DNA of 64,000 bases from Vibrio salilacus (GCF_002811245.1 NZ_NIVQ01000014.1:27696-91695), one strand, 5' to 3'. Shown: positions 9,264 through 20,189, counted from the first letter of the stretch. A program made the numbers and translations. Notes: generated by a model from the letters alone, not told the origin.

Positions 9264-10883
9264 ATGTTCAAAAATATTTCAGTAAAATTCAAACTGACTA
9301 TGCTGGTCGGCGTCTTAAGTTTGTTACTCATTGTGGTTGGTTCATTAGGTCTTTACGGCATGCAAAAAACATTACATGGCCTAGAAACGGTTTACTATGA
9401 CCGAACGGTTCCGGCACTCTCTATCGGTGACATAAAAATTCGTTTTTTAAACAATCGAATCGCGCTGGCATTTTCACAGCTGTATCCTGAACCGGAGATC
9501 ATTCGAACTCAAATAGAGGTAGTTGAAGAACATCTCAAAGTTATTGATGAAACATGGCAGCAATATAAATTAACCCGACTCACACCTAAAGAAGCAGAGC
9601 TTGCGAAACAGTTTGAAGTACAAAACAAAGCATTTGTTGAGCAAGCCCTCATGCCAACAATGGACGCTTTACGACGCTCTGATATTGCAGAAGCAACTCG
9701 GCTTGCAGTGGACAAAGTTCGCCCGCTCTATGTGCCGGTTGAAAAAACATTAAATGCGCTAATGCAGTTGCAAGCCGATGAAGCGGAGAATGTCTATTAT
9801 CTTGAAGTTGAGCTTTATGACAATATACAAACGATTGCCATTGCCTCAATTGTATTAGGATTACTTTTTGGTATCGGCTTCGCAACAACTTTAATTCGAG
9901 GTATTTGCCATCCTTTGGAGCAAGCTGTGTCTCTAGCCAACAAGTTAGCGACTGGTGATCTGACTGGAAAAATAGAAGTCACATCCAACGATGAGCTAGG
10001 ACGTTTATTAGCAGCGATGAAGAAAATGGTGGCTAAGTTATCTGATATTGTCGGAGAAGTGAATAGCGCCAGTAACTCTTTGGCTTCCGCTTCTGAAGAA
10101 GTTTCTGCGACCGCACAAAACTTAAGTCAAGGTGCTAGTGAACAAGCAGCGAGTGTTGAGCAAACTACGTCATCCGTAGAACAAATGTCAGCCTCCATTG
10201 CACAAAACACTGAAAATGCCAAAGTCACCGATAGCATGGCTGGTAAAGCGGCTAAAGAAGCCAAAGAAGGTGGAGAAGCCGTGGATAAAACGGTCTCGGC
10301 AATGAAATCAATTGCTGAAAAAATCGGCATTATCGATGATATCGCGTACCAAACTAACTTACTTGCGTTGAATGCAGCTATTGAAGCGGCTAGAGCCGGT
10401 GAACATGGTAAAGGTTTTGCGGTGGTTGCGGCTGAAGTGAGAAAATTGGCTGAACGTAGCCAGATTGCTTCCCAAGAAATTGGTGAGGTCGCTAAAAACA
10501 GCGTCGGCCTGGCGGAGCAAGCCGGGAAGTTATTGGATGAAATGGTGCCTTCTATCCAAAGAACGTCCGATTTAGTTCAAGAAATCAACGCCGCATCAAT
10601 GGAGCAAGCGACCGGAGCAACGCAGATTAATCAGGCGATGGAGCAACTCAATAGTATCACTCAGCAAAGCGCTTCGGCATCAGAAGAACTTGCGTCGACT
10701 TCAGAAGAAATGAGTAGCCAAGGCCAGCAACTTCAGCAGCTTATGACCTTCTTTAAAACGGAAAATTCTCGACATGAGGCAGAGAGTCATCATTCAACTC
10801 TCCATGATATGCAAAGCCCTAAACAGAAAAAAGATATCGACTTGGTTTCGATGGATGATGAACCTGAATATGTCCGCTTTTAG
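9264..10883 (+). CDS. methyl-accepting chemotaxis protein (four-helix-bundle sensor)
   Basis: 539 residues. TM1 is at about 10-32, and a helical periplasmic domain of about 150 residues fits a four-helix-bundle ligand domain. TM2 (about 190-212), a HAMP region ending near NDELGRL, and the cytoplasmic coiled coil with [21 protein letters not shown] follow. Methylation-type Gln/Glu pairs such as SASEELAST are present. The C-terminus (EPEYVRF) does not match the NWETF CheR tether. AAGGAA precedes the ATG. Being inside the operon, it is the likely dedicated receptor of this CheA. Confidence 0.92.
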   Translation: MFKNISVKFKLTMLVGVLSLLLIVVGSLGLYGMQKTLHGLETVYYDRTVPALSIGDIKIRFLNNRIALAFSQLYPEPEIIRTQIEVVEEHLKVIDETWQQYKLTRLTPKEAELAKQFEVQNKAFVEQALMPTMDALRRSDIAEATRLAVDKVRPLYVPVEKTLNALMQLQADEAENVYYLEVELYDNIQTIAIASIVLGLLFGIGFATTLIRGICHPLEQAVSLANKLATGDLTGKIEVTSNDELGRLLAAMKKMVAKLSDIVGEVNSASNSLASASEEVSATAQNLSQGASEQAASVEQTTSSVEQMSASIAQNTENAKVTDSMAGKAAKEAKEGGEAVDKTVSAMKSIAEKIGIIDDIAYQTNLLALNAAIEAARAGEHGKGFAVVAAEVRKLAERSQIASQEIGEVAKNSVGLAEQAGKLLDEMVPSIQRTSDLVQEINAASMEQATGATQINQAMEQLNSITQQSASASEELASTSEEMSSQGQQLQQLMTFFKTENSRHEAESHHSTLHDMQSPKQKKDIDLVSMDDEPEYVRF

Positions 10884-10898
10884 TCTATGGAGGTGAAT

Positions 10899-11447
10899 GT
10901 GGCTAATCTTATTCCAGTCGACGCGAAATCGAAGATCTTAACACCATCCACTACTGATATGGCGCAAGATCAACAATATTTAACATTCTTGCTTAATGGT
11001 GACATGTATGCATTTGCCATTTTGCATGTTAAGGAAATATTGGAGTACGGGAAAGTAACTCAAGTGCCAATGATGCCTGATTACATCCAAGGTATCATTA
11101 ATTTACGTGGAGAAGTCGTTCCTGTTGTTAACTTAGCCAGACGCTTTTATCTGAAACCGCAAGAGGTGAATAAGAAAACTTGTGTGGTGATTATTGAAGT
11201 AACGAATGAAGACCATCATCAAGACTTAGGGGTGATGGTTGATAGTGTTTCTGAAGTGATCGAAATATCCGACCAGCTGATGCGACCTGCACCTAATTTT
11301 GGTACTAAAATCCGCACTGAATTTATCAGGGGGATGGCACAGTTAGAGGACGAATTCGTCATTATTTTAGCCGAAGATAAAGTGTTATCTGTCGAAGAGT
11401 TGGCCATGATGGAACAGGTTAAAGAACAGAATGAACTCGCAAGGTGA
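10899..11447 (+). CDS. cheW: chemotaxis coupling protein CheW
   Basis: 182 residues. A non-conserved N-terminal stretch of about 25 residues precedes the CheW domain (FLLNGDMYAFAILHVKEIL, IINLRGEVVPVVNL). It bridges receptors and CheA. The GTG at 10899 is preferred: GGAGG lies five bases upstream at 10889-10893, whereas an ATG at 10887 would overlap that site. The end of the gene overlaps cheR by 17 bases, indicating translational coupling. Confidence 0.9.
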   Translation: MANLIPVDAKSKILTPSTTDMAQDQQYLTFLLNGDMYAFAILHVKEILEYGKVTQVPMMPDYIQGIINLRGEVVPVVNLARRFYLKPQEVNKKTCVVIIEVTNEDHHQDLGVMVDSVSEVIEISDQLMRPAPNFGTKIRTEFIRGMAQLEDEFVIILAEDKVLSVEELAMMEQVKEQNELAR

Positions 11448-12309
11448 GCAGAAGGATCTAGCATTTGTTCATCAAATGGTTGGCCAGACGTCGACCATTA
11501 GTGATGCTGACTTTGAATTATATCGCAACTGGATATACCAATCCGCGGGCATTTCACTTACCCCGACTAAGAAAGCACTGGTGGTTGGACGTTTGAGTAG
11601 TCGCTTAAGAGAGCTCGGTGTGACTACATATCGAGACTATTTTGAATATCTGACGACATTTACTAATCAGCAGGAACGTAAACTTGAACAGCAGCGTGTG
11701 ATCAATTTGCTGACGACTAATGAAACCTATTTCTTCAGAGAAGAAGCGCATTTTACCTATATCCAACACTCCCTTTTCGCTGCGTGGGCGGGACAACCGA
11801 TTCGTTGCTGGAGTGCAGCAAGCTCTACGGGCGAAGAGGCATATTCGTTGGCAATGCTTCTTGATAGTCATTACCCAGGGAGATGGCAAATAGTTGGTAC
11901 CGATATAAATAGCCAAGTATTGCATATTGCATCGCAAGGGATTTATCCGATGTTACGTCATGAACACATACCGCAGGTTTACCTTAAAAAGTATTGTCGA
12001 AAAGGGATTGGCTCTAAGCAAGATACATTAAAAATTGTTCACTCATTAAGAAGTCATGTGAAATTTGAACGGGCAAATTTACAACGCTCCCTAGACGACC
12101 TTGGTCTCTTTGACTTGGTCTTTTTACGTAATGTGATGATTTATTTTGATAAAAGTACTAAGCAACGAGTGATTACTAATGTGGCTAGTCGATTGAAAAA
12201 TGGGGGGATCTTGCTCATCGGTCATTCTGAAACATTAAACGGGCTCGATTGTAATGAGTTGCAATTATTACAGCCATCAATCTATCAAAAGCGGAGCAAT
12301 GCGGACTAA
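11431..12309 (+). CDS. cheR: chemoreceptor methyltransferase CheR
   Basis: 292 residues. The N-terminal helical CheR domain (DFELYRNWIYQSAGISL, with NETYFFRE near residue 90) is followed by an S-adenosylmethionine-binding Rossmann domain (WSAASSTGEEAYSLAML, then FDLVFLRNVMIYF). It methylates glutamates on the MCPs for adaptation. The gene overlaps cheW upstream, and its TAA shares one base with the cheD ATG, so the three are probably co-translated. Confidence 0.92.
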   Translation: MNSQGEQKDLAFVHQMVGQTSTISDADFELYRNWIYQSAGISLTPTKKALVVGRLSSRLRELGVTTYRDYFEYLTTFTNQQERKLEQQRVINLLTTNETYFFREEAHFTYIQHSLFAAWAGQPIRCWSAASSTGEEAYSLAMLLDSHYPGRWQIVGTDINSQVLHIASQGIYPMLRHEHIPQVYLKKYCRKGIGSKQDTLKIVHSLRSHVKFERANLQRSLDDLGLFDLVFLRNVMIYFDKSTKQRVITNVASRLKNGGILLIGHSETLNGLDCNELQLLQPSIYQKRSNAD

Positions 12310-12830
12310 TGGAAATGGCATTTTTGTCTAAAAGAGAGGCTTTGAATCTGATGCCAGGTGAGATGTTTTTTGGCCATCATCAAGGTTGTATTTATACATT
12401 ACTCGGCTCGTGCGTTGCAATTACGTTATGGCACCCAAAAACCCAGTTGGTCGGTATGTCTCACTATTTACTCAGTCAGCGCTTTATCGGCAATACTGAA
12501 AAGGCGAAGCAACCTGAAGGTTACTATGCCAGTGATGTTGTTGCGTATTTTTCCCTTCAGTGCAGGCGGTATCATATTAACCCTAAGGATTGTGTTGTTA
12601 AAGTGTTCGGAGGAAGCTCTATGTTTTCAGTAAACTATGAGAAAACCGCTGTGATCAATGTTGCCCAACAAAATATACAGTTGGGTATGCAGCTACTGCA
12701 AGAGCATGACTTTCGTATCCATTGCCATGATGTCGGTGGGAATCGCTATCGGAAAGTGTGTCTTGATGTCCAAAATGGTGATGTCTGGGTTCAATATGGT
12801 CGCTCTTATGCAAGAGAAATCGCTTATTAA
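12309..12830 (+). CDS. cheD: chemoreceptor glutamine deamidase CheD
   Basis: 173 residues of the CheD family, which deamidates receptor glutamines. The catalytic Cys is C35 in LLGSCVAIT, the His is H52 in GMSHYLL, and KVFGGSSMF is the usual Gly-rich segment. It starts on the last base of the cheR stop. A second ATG six bases on is an alternative start and leaves the domain unchanged. Confidence 0.9.
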   Translation: MEMAFLSKREALNLMPGEMFFGHHQGCIYTLLGSCVAITLWHPKTQLVGMSHYLLSQRFIGNTEKAKQPEGYYASDVVAYFSLQCRRYHINPKDCVVKVFGGSSMFSVNYEKTAVINVAQQNIQLGMQLLQEHDFRIHCHDVGGNRYRKVCLDVQNGDVWVQYGRSYAREIAY

Positions 12831-12864
12831 TCTGTTATTAGCTAGTTAATTACAGAGGCATTGA

Positions 12865-13938
12865 ATGAAAAAAATAAAAGTACTAATCGTTGATGATTCC
12901 GCGGTTGTTCGGCAAGTGATCAGCGCTTTGTTAAAGAATGAACCTGATATTGAAATGCTTGCTCCCGCTTCTGACCCTATATTTGCACTAAAAAAAATGG
13001 CCGTTCAATGGCCAGACGTGATCATTTTAGATGTAGAAATGCCTCGCATGGATGGAATTACGTTCCTAAAACAGTTAATGGCTGATCATCCTACACCAGT
13101 CATTATTTGCTCGACATTAACTGAACGAGGGGCGGAAGTGACAATACAAGCTTTGCAAGCGGGAGCCTTGACCATTATCACCAAACCTAAAGCAGGATTG
13201 AAAGACTTTTTGCAAGAGAGCCGGCAGGAGCTACTCAATGCGGTAAGAGCGGCCGCGCAAGCTAAGTTAGAAAATATTTTTAAGCCAAGCCATAATGCTG
13301 TAAAAAAAGTGCAGGCTACAGTGCAAGCGATTACTCATTCTTCACCTGCCTTAAAAACCACTCAAAAAGTGATCGTGATCGGTACATCTACAGGGGGCAC
13401 GCAAGCTTTAGAAGCAATATTAACCGCATTACCGGCCGTCTCTCCAGGGATTGTCATAGTGCAACATATGCCCGAAAAGTTTACAGCGATGTTTGCTGAT
13501 CGACTCAATGGACTGTGTCAAATAGAAGTCAGAGAAGCAAAGCATGGTGACCGAGTTCTTCCAGGTTTAGCTTTGATCGCACCTGGTGGTCGGCACATGC
13601 AACTGAACCGAAGTGGTGCTCATTATCAAGTGAAAATTAAGGATGGCCCAGCTGTCAACAGGCACAAGCCATCGGTTGATGTACTCTTTCGTTCAGCAGC
13701 AAAACAAGCTGGCCCAAACGCTGTTGGTTTTATTTTGACAGGTATGGGAGATGATGGTGCGCGTGGGTTGCAGATGTTAAAAGAGCACGGTGCGTTTACT
13801 GTTGCACAAGATGAAGCAAGTTGTATTGTTTTTGGTATGCCTAAAGAGGCAATTGAACGGGGTGGTGTTTGTTCTGTGCTGCCGCTTAATCAAATAGCAC
13901 AAGAAATATTGCAGCGCGCCTCATCACGACACCAATAA
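12865..13938 (+). CDS. cheB: chemotaxis protein-glutamate methylesterase CheB
   Basis: 357 residues. An N-terminal receiver domain (VDDS; phospho-Asp D56 in [11 protein letters not shown]) is joined by a linker of about 45 residues to the methylesterase domain, with catalytic Ser in GTSTGG, His in QHMPEKF and Asp in GMGDDGARG. It removes receptor methyl groups and opposes CheR. It is the last gene of the operon, preceded by GAGG and followed by a hairpin terminator. Confidence 0.93.
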   Translation: MKKIKVLIVDDSAVVRQVISALLKNEPDIEMLAPASDPIFALKKMAVQWPDVIILDVEMPRMDGITFLKQLMADHPTPVIICSTLTERGAEVTIQALQAGALTIITKPKAGLKDFLQESRQELLNAVRAAAQAKLENIFKPSHNAVKKVQATVQAITHSSPALKTTQKVIVIGTSTGGTQALEAILTALPAVSPGIVIVQHMPEKFTAMFADRLNGLCQIEVREAKHGDRVLPGLALIAPGGRHMQLNRSGAHYQVKIKDGPAVNRHKPSVDVLFRSAAKQAGPNAVGFILTGMGDDGARGLQMLKEHGAFTVAQDEASCIVFGMPKEAIERGGVCSVLPLNQIAQEILQRASSRHQ

Positions 13939-13963
13939 TTCGTCACTAAATATCAGTTGAAAA

Positions 13964-14000
13964 AGACTTGCTGAACAGTGGTCAACAAGTCATCATTTTT
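13964..14000 (+). terminator. terminator of the chemosensory operon
   Basis: GACTTG and CAAGTC form the base of an imperfect stem that extends through CTGAAC/GGTCAA, followed by a T-rich tract. It lies right after cheB and before a convergent gene. Confidence 0.65.
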
Positions 14001-14304
14001 ACTTTTTTAAGTCAATTTGATATTCGATGGCTTCGGATTCTATTTCTGGATGTTGAGCAAGTTTGTCGGAAGCCCATTGATTGATATGCGACAAAATTGC
14101 CGCTATAGCATGATTTTTATTGGCTTTATCGCCTGTAGAAACATCAACTTTCTGTTTCGGGTGAGATCCCATGGCATCTTCAGCAATATGGAGCCAGTCA
14201 GGGTGCCAGTAGTATGGCTGACCACTTGGCGCGATCCAACTGTGTACGCCGTTAGTTTCGCCTTTGTACTCGATGTGCGAGGAATCGTATTTTTTCATTA
14301 TCAT
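13999..14304 (-). CDS. conserved hypothetical protein, 101 aa
   Basis: A small soluble protein of unknown function. The N-terminal half is rich in Trp, Tyr and His (SWIAPSGQPYYWHPDWLH), and the C-terminal half looks helical (AIAAILSHINQWASDKL). There is no signal peptide. AGGGA precedes the first ATG; a second ATG two codons later is possible. It is convergent with the chemosensory operon. I recall no named family. Confidence 0.6.
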   Translation of the reverse strand: MIMKKYDSSHIEYKGETNGVHSWIAPSGQPYYWHPDWLHIAEDAMGSHPKQKVDVSTGDKANKNHAIAAILSHINQWASDKLAQHPEIESEAIEYQIDLKK

Positions 14305-14487
14305 CTTGTCCCTAATCTAAGGTTGTTTTGATCACTTTAACCTGATGAATGTAACAAAATCGCCAAGTATTAATGTGATTTGCTTCAATAAATAGAGTTC
14401 GCCTAACACAATCACTTTTTGTGTCGTTGATTGGAGGACGAGTTTTACTTGCTTGTGGTAAGCTGACGTAGTGAAGCTGAGGAAGTT

Positions 14488-15888
14488 ATGAACCGTTATC
14501 AACAGTTGGCCCAGACAATCCAAGAGCAAATCGAGCAGCAGGTATGGCGTCCAGGTGACAAAATACTTTCCATTCGTGCCGCGAGTAAAAGTTATGCAGT
14601 GAGTGCCGCGACCGTATTGCAAGCTTATCAGCGATTAGAGGGCGAAGGTTGGCTTATCGCAAAGCCGCAATCGGGGTATTTCGTTGCATCGAGACTTGCA
14701 CATCATTATGCGAAGCCAGCTTTACCTACCACAGTAACGTCGTATCACGATGAATTGTATGACTACCTCAAAGACAGCAATCAAGCCAGCATCGCGCTTG
14801 GGGCCGCTTTTCCTTCTCCCGATTTGTTTCCGTTAGCACTGCTCAACCGTCATTTGGCAAGCGCAGGGCGAAAACTTCCCGTTGAAAGTGTGTTGCATAA
14901 TATGCCTCCGGGAAACGAGTCTCTACGCCGTAGTATAGCCCAGCGTTACCTGGCTAATGGACTCACCGTTTCGCATCAAGATATTGTGATTACCTCAGGA
15001 GCGATGGAAGCGCTTAACCTTAGCCTAGCCACGTTATGTAAGGCGGGTGATACTGTAGTGATTGAGTCGCCAGCATTTTATGGTGCACGACAAGCCGTTG
15101 AGAGGCTGGGTCTAAACGTGATTGAGGTGCCAGTTGATCCTCAGTCTGGTCTATGTATAAATTCTTTAGAGCGCGCACTGCAATCTCAACCAGTCACAGC
15201 GTGCTGGTTAATGTCACGCTTTCAAAACCCAACAGGCGCTTGTTTAAGTGATGCAGGAAAAAAGCGAGTGGTGGAGCTGGCCAATCAATACCATGTTGCG
15301 ATTATTGAAGATGATGTTTACGCTGAACTTGGGTTTACTGCGACCTCGCTAAAACCATTCAAATATTATGACAAGCAGGATAGGGTACTTCTGTGCGGAT
15401 CATTATCGAAATCGCTTTGTCCTGGTTACCGCATCGGTTGGGTGGTCAATCAAGGTTTCAATGGCCGACTGCAGAAGCAGAAAATGCTATCAACACTGTC
15501 CGGGAGCGCTCCAGTACAACAAGGTATCGCGCATTATCTACAACATGAAAGCTACGATAACCATTTGCGTAAATTACGTAAGGCGTTGCAACTGCGCCAG
15601 GCTAGTACCATCGAGATGATTAGACAATATTTCCCTGCTGATATCACCCTGCATCATGCCGAGGGCGGCTACTTTGTGTGGCTAGAATTGGCTGACGATA
15701 TTGACTGTTATTCAGTCTACGCTCAGGCATTGGCTGATGGAATTTCTATTGCATATGGTGGTCTGTTTGCTAGTAAGCCCCAATACCGTCATTGCATGAG
15801 ATTGAATGTGTCGTTAGCGCCGAGTGAACAACTTGAGCAGGCTCTTAGTCGAATAGGTTTATTGATACGTCAACAAGCAACTGTTTAG
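14488..15888 (+). CDS. MocR-type transcriptional regulator (GntR HTH fused to aminotransferase fold)
   Basis: 466 residues. The first 70 are a GntR winged helix (SIRAASKSYAVSAATVLQAYQRLEGEGW) and the remaining 370 or so are a class I aminotransferase domain that binds PLP. The putative PLP lysine is in CGSLSKSLCPGYRIGW, and NPTG is present. Such proteins sense PLP or amino compounds and regulate vitamin B6 or amino-acid genes. GAGGAAG precedes the ATG. No clear target lies beside it; the adjacent genes are a small membrane protein and asnS. Confidence 0.9.
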   Translation: MNRYQQLAQTIQEQIEQQVWRPGDKILSIRAASKSYAVSAATVLQAYQRLEGEGWLIAKPQSGYFVASRLAHHYAKPALPTTVTSYHDELYDYLKDSNQASIALGAAFPSPDLFPLALLNRHLASAGRKLPVESVLHNMPPGNESLRRSIAQRYLANGLTVSHQDIVITSGAMEALNLSLATLCKAGDTVVIESPAFYGARQAVERLGLNVIEVPVDPQSGLCINSLERALQSQPVTACWLMSRFQNPTGACLSDAGKKRVVELANQYHVAIIEDDVYAELGFTATSLKPFKYYDKQDRVLLCGSLSKSLCPGYRIGWVVNQGFNGRLQKQKMLSTLSGSAPVQQGIAHYLQHESYDNHLRKLRKALQLRQASTIEMIRQYFPADITLHHAEGGYFVWLELADDIDCYSVYAQALADGISIAYGGLFASKPQYRHCMRLNVSLAPSEQLEQALSRIGLLIRQQATV

Positions 15889-15969
15889 TCATTTTTCCGT
15901 TTAACTGTATCGTAACAGAATGTAGCTTGCGTGATTAAATAGTGTCGTTGGAATTATTGAGGGACAAGT

Positions 15970-16182
15970 ATGCAAGCAACGAAGTCAAAACGTGAATCTC
16001 GCCTGATCATCATTGCGGTTATTTGCGCAGCACTCTTAGTATTTGGTCATGTTATTTTAGCGAAAGGGTTTGCTGAATTAATCTGGACAGAGTACACCGC
16101 AGCAGCGATCCCTTTCATTATGTTTGGGCTTTGCTTATACAGCATCCGTTACGCTGTAAAAGGGCCTGATGATAAGCATTAA
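15970..16182 (+). CDS. small membrane protein, 70 aa
   Basis: The protein has two hydrophobic helices (about 12-31 and 45-63) with a short acidic loop between them (WTEYTA), a basic N-terminus and a charged tail (KGPDDKH). The function is unknown. GAGGG precedes the ATG at normal spacing. It follows the MocR regulator by 80 bases in the same direction and is closed by a terminator. Confidence 0.6.
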   Translation: MQATKSKRESRLIIIAVICAALLVFGHVILAKGFAELIWTEYTAAAIPFIMFGLCLYSIRYAVKGPDDKH

Positions 16183-16277
16183 TGGGTGTCTTGCTTAATC
16201 ATTTAGGTTAGAGACATCAACAACAAACATGATGAAACTAGCTGACTCCACATCGGTTACCCTAGTAACGATAGACA

Positions 16278-16308
16278 CAAAAAAGCCTTCACAATATGAA
16301 GGCTTTTT
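16278..16308. terminator. bidirectional terminator
   Basis: AAAAGCCTTC and GAAGGCTTTT form a 10-bp stem over a six-base loop, with A and T runs on both sides. It serves the small membrane gene (plus strand) and asnS (minus strand). Confidence 0.85.
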
Positions 16309-16337
16309 ACGCTATAACCTAAACGTTGTTCGGCAGG

Positions 16338-17738
16338 TTAGAAGTTAGCTGAGCGTGGCGTACGTGGGAAAGGAATCACATCACGAACATTACCCATGCC
16401 TGTTACATAAGAAACAAGGCGTTCAAAACCTAAACCAAAACCTGCGTGCGGCACTGTGCCGTAACGGCGTAGGTCGCGGTACCAGTTCATGTGTTCAGGG
16501 TCGATACCGACTTCACGCATACGTGCATCAAGGACGTCCAGACGCTCTTCACGCTGAGAACCCCCAATAATTTCACCGATACCCGGTGCAAGGACATCCA
16601 TTGCCGCTACAGTTTTGCCGTCTTCATTGAGACGCATGTAGAACGCTTTAATGTCTTTCGGGTAGTTCTTAACGATAACTGGTGCTTTGAAATGCTCTTC
16701 AGCAAGGAAACGCTCGTGCTCAGAAGACATGTCGATACCCCATTCAACAGGGAACTCAAACTCACGATCTGATTCAATCAAGATTTGAATTGCGTCAGTG
16801 TAGTCAACTTGGGCAAAGTCAGATGAAACAAATTGCTCTAGGCGTGTAATCGCCTCTTTGTCGATACGTTGTGCAAAGAACTCAAGATCATCGCGGCACT
16901 CAGCAAGTACGGCTTTAAACACATACTTAAGCATATCTTCAGACAATTTAGCCACATCGTCGAGATCAGCGAACGCAACTTCTGGTTCAACCATCCAGAA
17001 TTCCGCTAGGTGGCGACTGGTGTTTGAGTTTTCAGCGCGGAAAGTAGGTCCAAACGTGTAAACTTTGCTTAGTGCACAAGCGTAGGCTTCTGCGTTTAGC
17101 TGACCTGATACGGTTAGGAACGTCTCTTTACCGAAGAAATCTTCGTTGTAATCGACATTACCTTGCTCTGTTCGAGGTAGGTTTTCCATGTCTAGCGTTG
17201 ATACGCGGAACATTTCACCAGCACCTTCAGCATCAGACGAGGTGATAAGTGGTGCTGACACCCAGAAATAACCTTGTTCGTGGTAGAAGCGGTGAATCGC
17301 TTGTGAAAGACAGTTACGAACACGCGCTACTGCACCGATCACATTTGTACGTGGACGTAGGTGTGCAACTTCACGAAGGTATTCAATTGAGTGACGAGTT
17401 TTCGCCATTGGGTAAGTTTCTGCATCTTCAACCCAACCGACTACTTTTACATCAGTAGCCGCTAACTCAAAATCTTGGCCCTTGGCAGGAGACGCAACAA
17501 TTTTACCTGTTACTTCAACAGAGCAGCCAGTGGTTAGCTTGAGTACTTCGTTATCGTAATTATTGAGATTATTAGGGACCACGGCCTGAATCGGGTCGAA
17601 ACAAGAGCCGTCATAAATGGCGAGAAAAGAGATTCCAGCTTTGGAATCACGACGTGAACGGATCCAGCCACGAACAGTGACTTCACTGTCTACTGCTAGC
17701 TGACCTTTCAAAACGTCTGATACAGGCGCGTAAGTCAT
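16338..17738 (-). CDS. asnS: asparaginyl-tRNA synthetase
   Basis: A class IIb aminoacyl-tRNA synthetase of 466 residues, equal to the E. coli enzyme as I recall it. An N-terminal OB fold binds the anticodon ([16 protein letters not shown]). The catalytic core shows motif 2 ([21 protein letters not shown]) and motif 3 ([15 protein letters not shown]). The start MTYAPV is preferred over an ATG six codons upstream by match to the family N-terminus and a GGGGA run upstream. It charges tRNA-Asn in the cytoplasm and is monocistronic. Confidence 0.95.
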   Translation of the reverse strand: MTYAPVSDVLKGQLAVDSEVTVRGWIRSRRDSKAGISFLAIYDGSCFDPIQAVVPNNLNNYDNEVLKLTTGCSVEVTGKIVASPAKGQDFELAATDVKVVGWVEDAETYPMAKTRHSIEYLREVAHLRPRTNVIGAVARVRNCLSQAIHRFYHEQGYFWVSAPLITSSDAEGAGEMFRVSTLDMENLPRTEQGNVDYNEDFFGKETFLTVSGQLNAEAYACALSKVYTFGPTFRAENSNTSRHLAEFWMVEPEVAFADLDDVAKLSEDMLKYVFKAVLAECRDDLEFFAQRIDKEAITRLEQFVSSDFAQVDYTDAIQILIESDREFEFPVEWGIDMSSEHERFLAEEHFKAPVIVKNYPKDIKAFYMRLNEDGKTVAAMDVLAPGIGEIIGGSQREERLDVLDARMREVGIDPEHMNWYRDLRRYGTVPHAGFGLGFERLVSYVTGMGNVRDVIPFPRTPRSANF

Positions 17739-17898
17739 GTTGTAAATATTCCCCATTGAGATGAAAATTCAACCCAATGTGACATTAGTTTACGAATAAA
17801 TAATGAACAAACATTGGGTTGGATAGAATTCTAGTACTTCAATGAGACATATTACCTTTCAATTACTAAGCTTCAACCTTTATTGTCGTTTAGTCGGA

Positions 17899-17926
17899 CA
17901 AAAATAGCCTATAAATGGCTATTTTT
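17899..17926 (-). terminator. terminator of the heme-motif MCP gene
   Basis: AAATAGCC/GGCTATTT with a 7-base loop and a following T tract on the minus strand. It overlaps the stop codon of the MCP gene. Confidence 0.75.
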
Positions 17927-19532
17927 TGGTTGAAAGGGTGAATTGATCAAGCAGAGCCGCCAAATGTTCGGAAAGTTGCTCAAGATTCATACTGATGTGA
18001 TGCGTTTGAGCCGCTGACTCGCTAGTTTGGTTAGCATGTTTGGTAATGATCTGCACTTTACCTTGTACCTCCTTACTGATGGCTGCGGACGTATTGGTTT
18101 GCTGTTCGATACTATTGGCGTGTGACAGTGCTTGCTGCATCTCTTTTACCACTCCCGACATCGCTTGTGAAAGCTGCTCAACTTCTGTCGAACGCTGGTG
18201 GGCAGTACTACATACACTGTCAACAGAGTTCAACGAGGTTTGGCTGTCATGTTGGAACTGAGAAATAATGGTTTCGATGCTACTGGTGGCCTCTGCGGTG
18301 CGACTAGCGAGATTACGTACTTCATCGGCTACGACCGCAAAGCCACGCCCTTGTTCGCCCGCGCGCGCCGCTTCGATCGCAGCGTTGAGCGCCAGTAAAT
18401 TGGTTTGTTCAGCAACGCCTTTAATGACCTCAAGGATACTTGATACTTCAGAAGTTTGATTATTGAGGGAAACGATACTGTCTTTGACGTGTTCAATATC
18501 ATCGACCAAGGATTTTATATCATGGCTGGCGTTGTGTGCTTGCCCAGCACTTTGATTGGCAATGGTAGTTGTATGGGTGATCAAAGAAGAGGCCTCTTTG
18601 GTGGCTTGCTCGACTTGAGCCTGCTGCGCTTGCATATTTTCGATGTGGTCTTGAACGTCTGAGGTTTCGCGTTGCTGATTGTCGGCGGCAGAGTCAGTCA
18701 TCTGAGCCACCTGAGTCAGTTCAGTCGCGCTAACCGCCACTTTATGCGAGGTAGTTTGAACTTGTTCAAGGCTGTCGTTCACCGTATCCATAAACGAGTT
18801 AATCGCGCCAGAAAGCTGGCCGATTTCGTCTTTTTGCGTAGCGTCTAGGCGTTGGGTTAAATCTTTTGTTGCGCTCAAGCTTTGCATAAACCCGGACGTT
18901 TTTTGAATCGGGCGAACAATTATCTTACGAATCAGTGCCATAGTAATAAGGAAGCCGACGAAACCAAACGCAGACATGATCGCTAAAGCGATAAACGCTC
19001 GCTGACTGATTAATTGATTAACATGAGAAAGGTTGTACTCAAGTCGAATCGCGCCCAACACTTCACCTTCTGCGGCCATATGGCAGGCCACGCAGTTAGT
19101 TCCGCGGTAGTTTTCACTAGACTTCATCGGCAAAGCAACCACAATCCCTTTACCCCAATCGGCAGCAATAGGCTCGATCACCAATTCGCCCGCCAACGCA
19201 CGTCGGTCTATTTCATCGATCGGAACTTGATTGTCCTGACCCGGGCCGTACAGTTTGTTGACGGCATCGGCACGCAAAACTTTGACTTGCTCGATACCGT
19301 CTTGTGCCAGCGCTTTTTGGCGCAATGTCTCTTTTTGAGCCATGGTTCCGGTTAGCATCATCATATTTAAGCTATCGAAATAATTGCTCGCTTTATCGTG
19401 CAATTGTTCAGTTAAAACTGAGTTGATAAGTTCACGTTGTTGGAGGTATTGGTAGGTTGTTGATGCGACCAATACCAGTCCGAACACGGTCAAAAGGGTG
19501 ATAAGCAACTTGGTTGTAATTGTTAAGCGCAT
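17919..19532 (-). CDS. methyl-accepting chemotaxis protein with periplasmic c-type heme motif
   Basis: 537 residues counted from the ATG at 19532; a TTG 13 codons upstream is a less likely start. TM1 is at about 8-27. The periplasmic domain of about 150 residues carries CVACH (C147, C150, H151), the covalent heme c attachment motif. TM2 (about 179-201), HAMP and the signalling tip [21 protein letters not shown] follow. The layout resembles the c-type heme sensor domains known from Geobacter chemotaxis proteins, so redox state or a gas ligand may be the signal. It is a stand-alone gene, divergent from queD. Confidence 0.88.
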   Translation of the reverse strand: MRLTITTKLLITLLTVFGLVLVASTTYQYLQQRELINSVLTEQLHDKASNYFDSLNMMMLTGTMAQKETLRQKALAQDGIEQVKVLRADAVNKLYGPGQDNQVPIDEIDRRALAGELVIEPIAADWGKGIVVALPMKSSENYRGTNCVACHMAAEGEVLGAIRLEYNLSHVNQLISQRAFIALAIMSAFGFVGFLITMALIRKIIVRPIQKTSGFMQSLSATKDLTQRLDATQKDEIGQLSGAINSFMDTVNDSLEQVQTTSHKVAVSATELTQVAQMTDSAADNQQRETSDVQDHIENMQAQQAQVEQATKEASSLITHTTTIANQSAGQAHNASHDIKSLVDDIEHVKDSIVSLNNQTSEVSSILEVIKGVAEQTNLLALNAAIEAARAGEQGRGFAVVADEVRNLASRTAEATSSIETIISQFQHDSQTSLNSVDSVCSTAHQRSTEVEQLSQAMSGVVKEMQQALSHANSIEQQTNTSAAISKEVQGKVQIITKHANQTSESAAQTHHISMNLEQLSEHLAALLDQFTLSTKK

Positions 19533-19823
19533 GATAGACTTATTATTTAGAATTATTGGAATTAACTTCAAGATCTTGTCTTATCTACTAGCAGAAAAAA
19601 AGATAGCGAACTTTATACTGTGACCTTACTCTCCTCGAGGGTATTGTAAATGTGATGTAAGCGTAATGTAATCAAAAAATTGACGCGGCAACGTGAAATT
19701 GACGTGCTAGGGGCAGGGTATCGTTTAATCACATAATAAGTGGCCGAATGTCGAGAGCAAAGCTTGTCTCATTTGTCGTTATTCCTTAGTATTGCGTCTG
19801 TTTTGACAAGCCTGAGATCTAAG

Positions 19824-20189
19824 ATGAAAACAGAATTATACAAAGAGTTTATGTTTGAAGCGGCGCACCATCTTCCGCATGTTCCGGAAGGCCATAAATG
19901 TGGTCGTCTCCATGGGCACTCTTTTTTAGTTCGCCTTTATGTTGAAGGTGAGGTGGATCCACATACAGGCTGGGTGATCGATTTTTCAGAGATTAAAGTC
20001 GCCTTTAAACCGATTTACGACCGACTTGATCATTATTACCTAAATGATATTAAAGGGTTAGAAAACCCAACTAGCGAAGTCCTTGCTAAATGGATTTGGA
20101 ATGAGCTGAAACCAAGCTTGCCACTCCTGAGCAAAATCGAAATCAAAGAAACCTGTACCGCAGGTTGTATCTATAAAGGCGAAGCCTAA
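19824..20189 (+). CDS. queD: 6-carboxy-5,6,7,8-tetrahydropterin synthase (queuosine pathway)
   Basis: 121 residues of the QueD/PTPS family, which makes 6-carboxytetrahydropterin in preQ0/queuosine synthesis. The zinc histidines are in AAHHLP and RLHGHSF. The catalytic Cys lies in [10 protein letters not shown]. The Glu of the C-terminal IKETCTAGC segment is also conserved. The ATG at 19824 starts the family N-terminus (MKTELYKEF); the longer open frame upstream is untranslated leader. An inverted repeat in that leader (19762-19811) is noted separately. A strong terminator follows. Confidence 0.9.
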   Translation: MKTELYKEFMFEAAHHLPHVPEGHKCGRLHGHSFLVRLYVEGEVDPHTGWVIDFSEIKVAFKPIYDRLDHYYLNDIKGLENPTSEVLAKWIWNELKPSLPLLSKIEIKETCTAGCIYKGEA

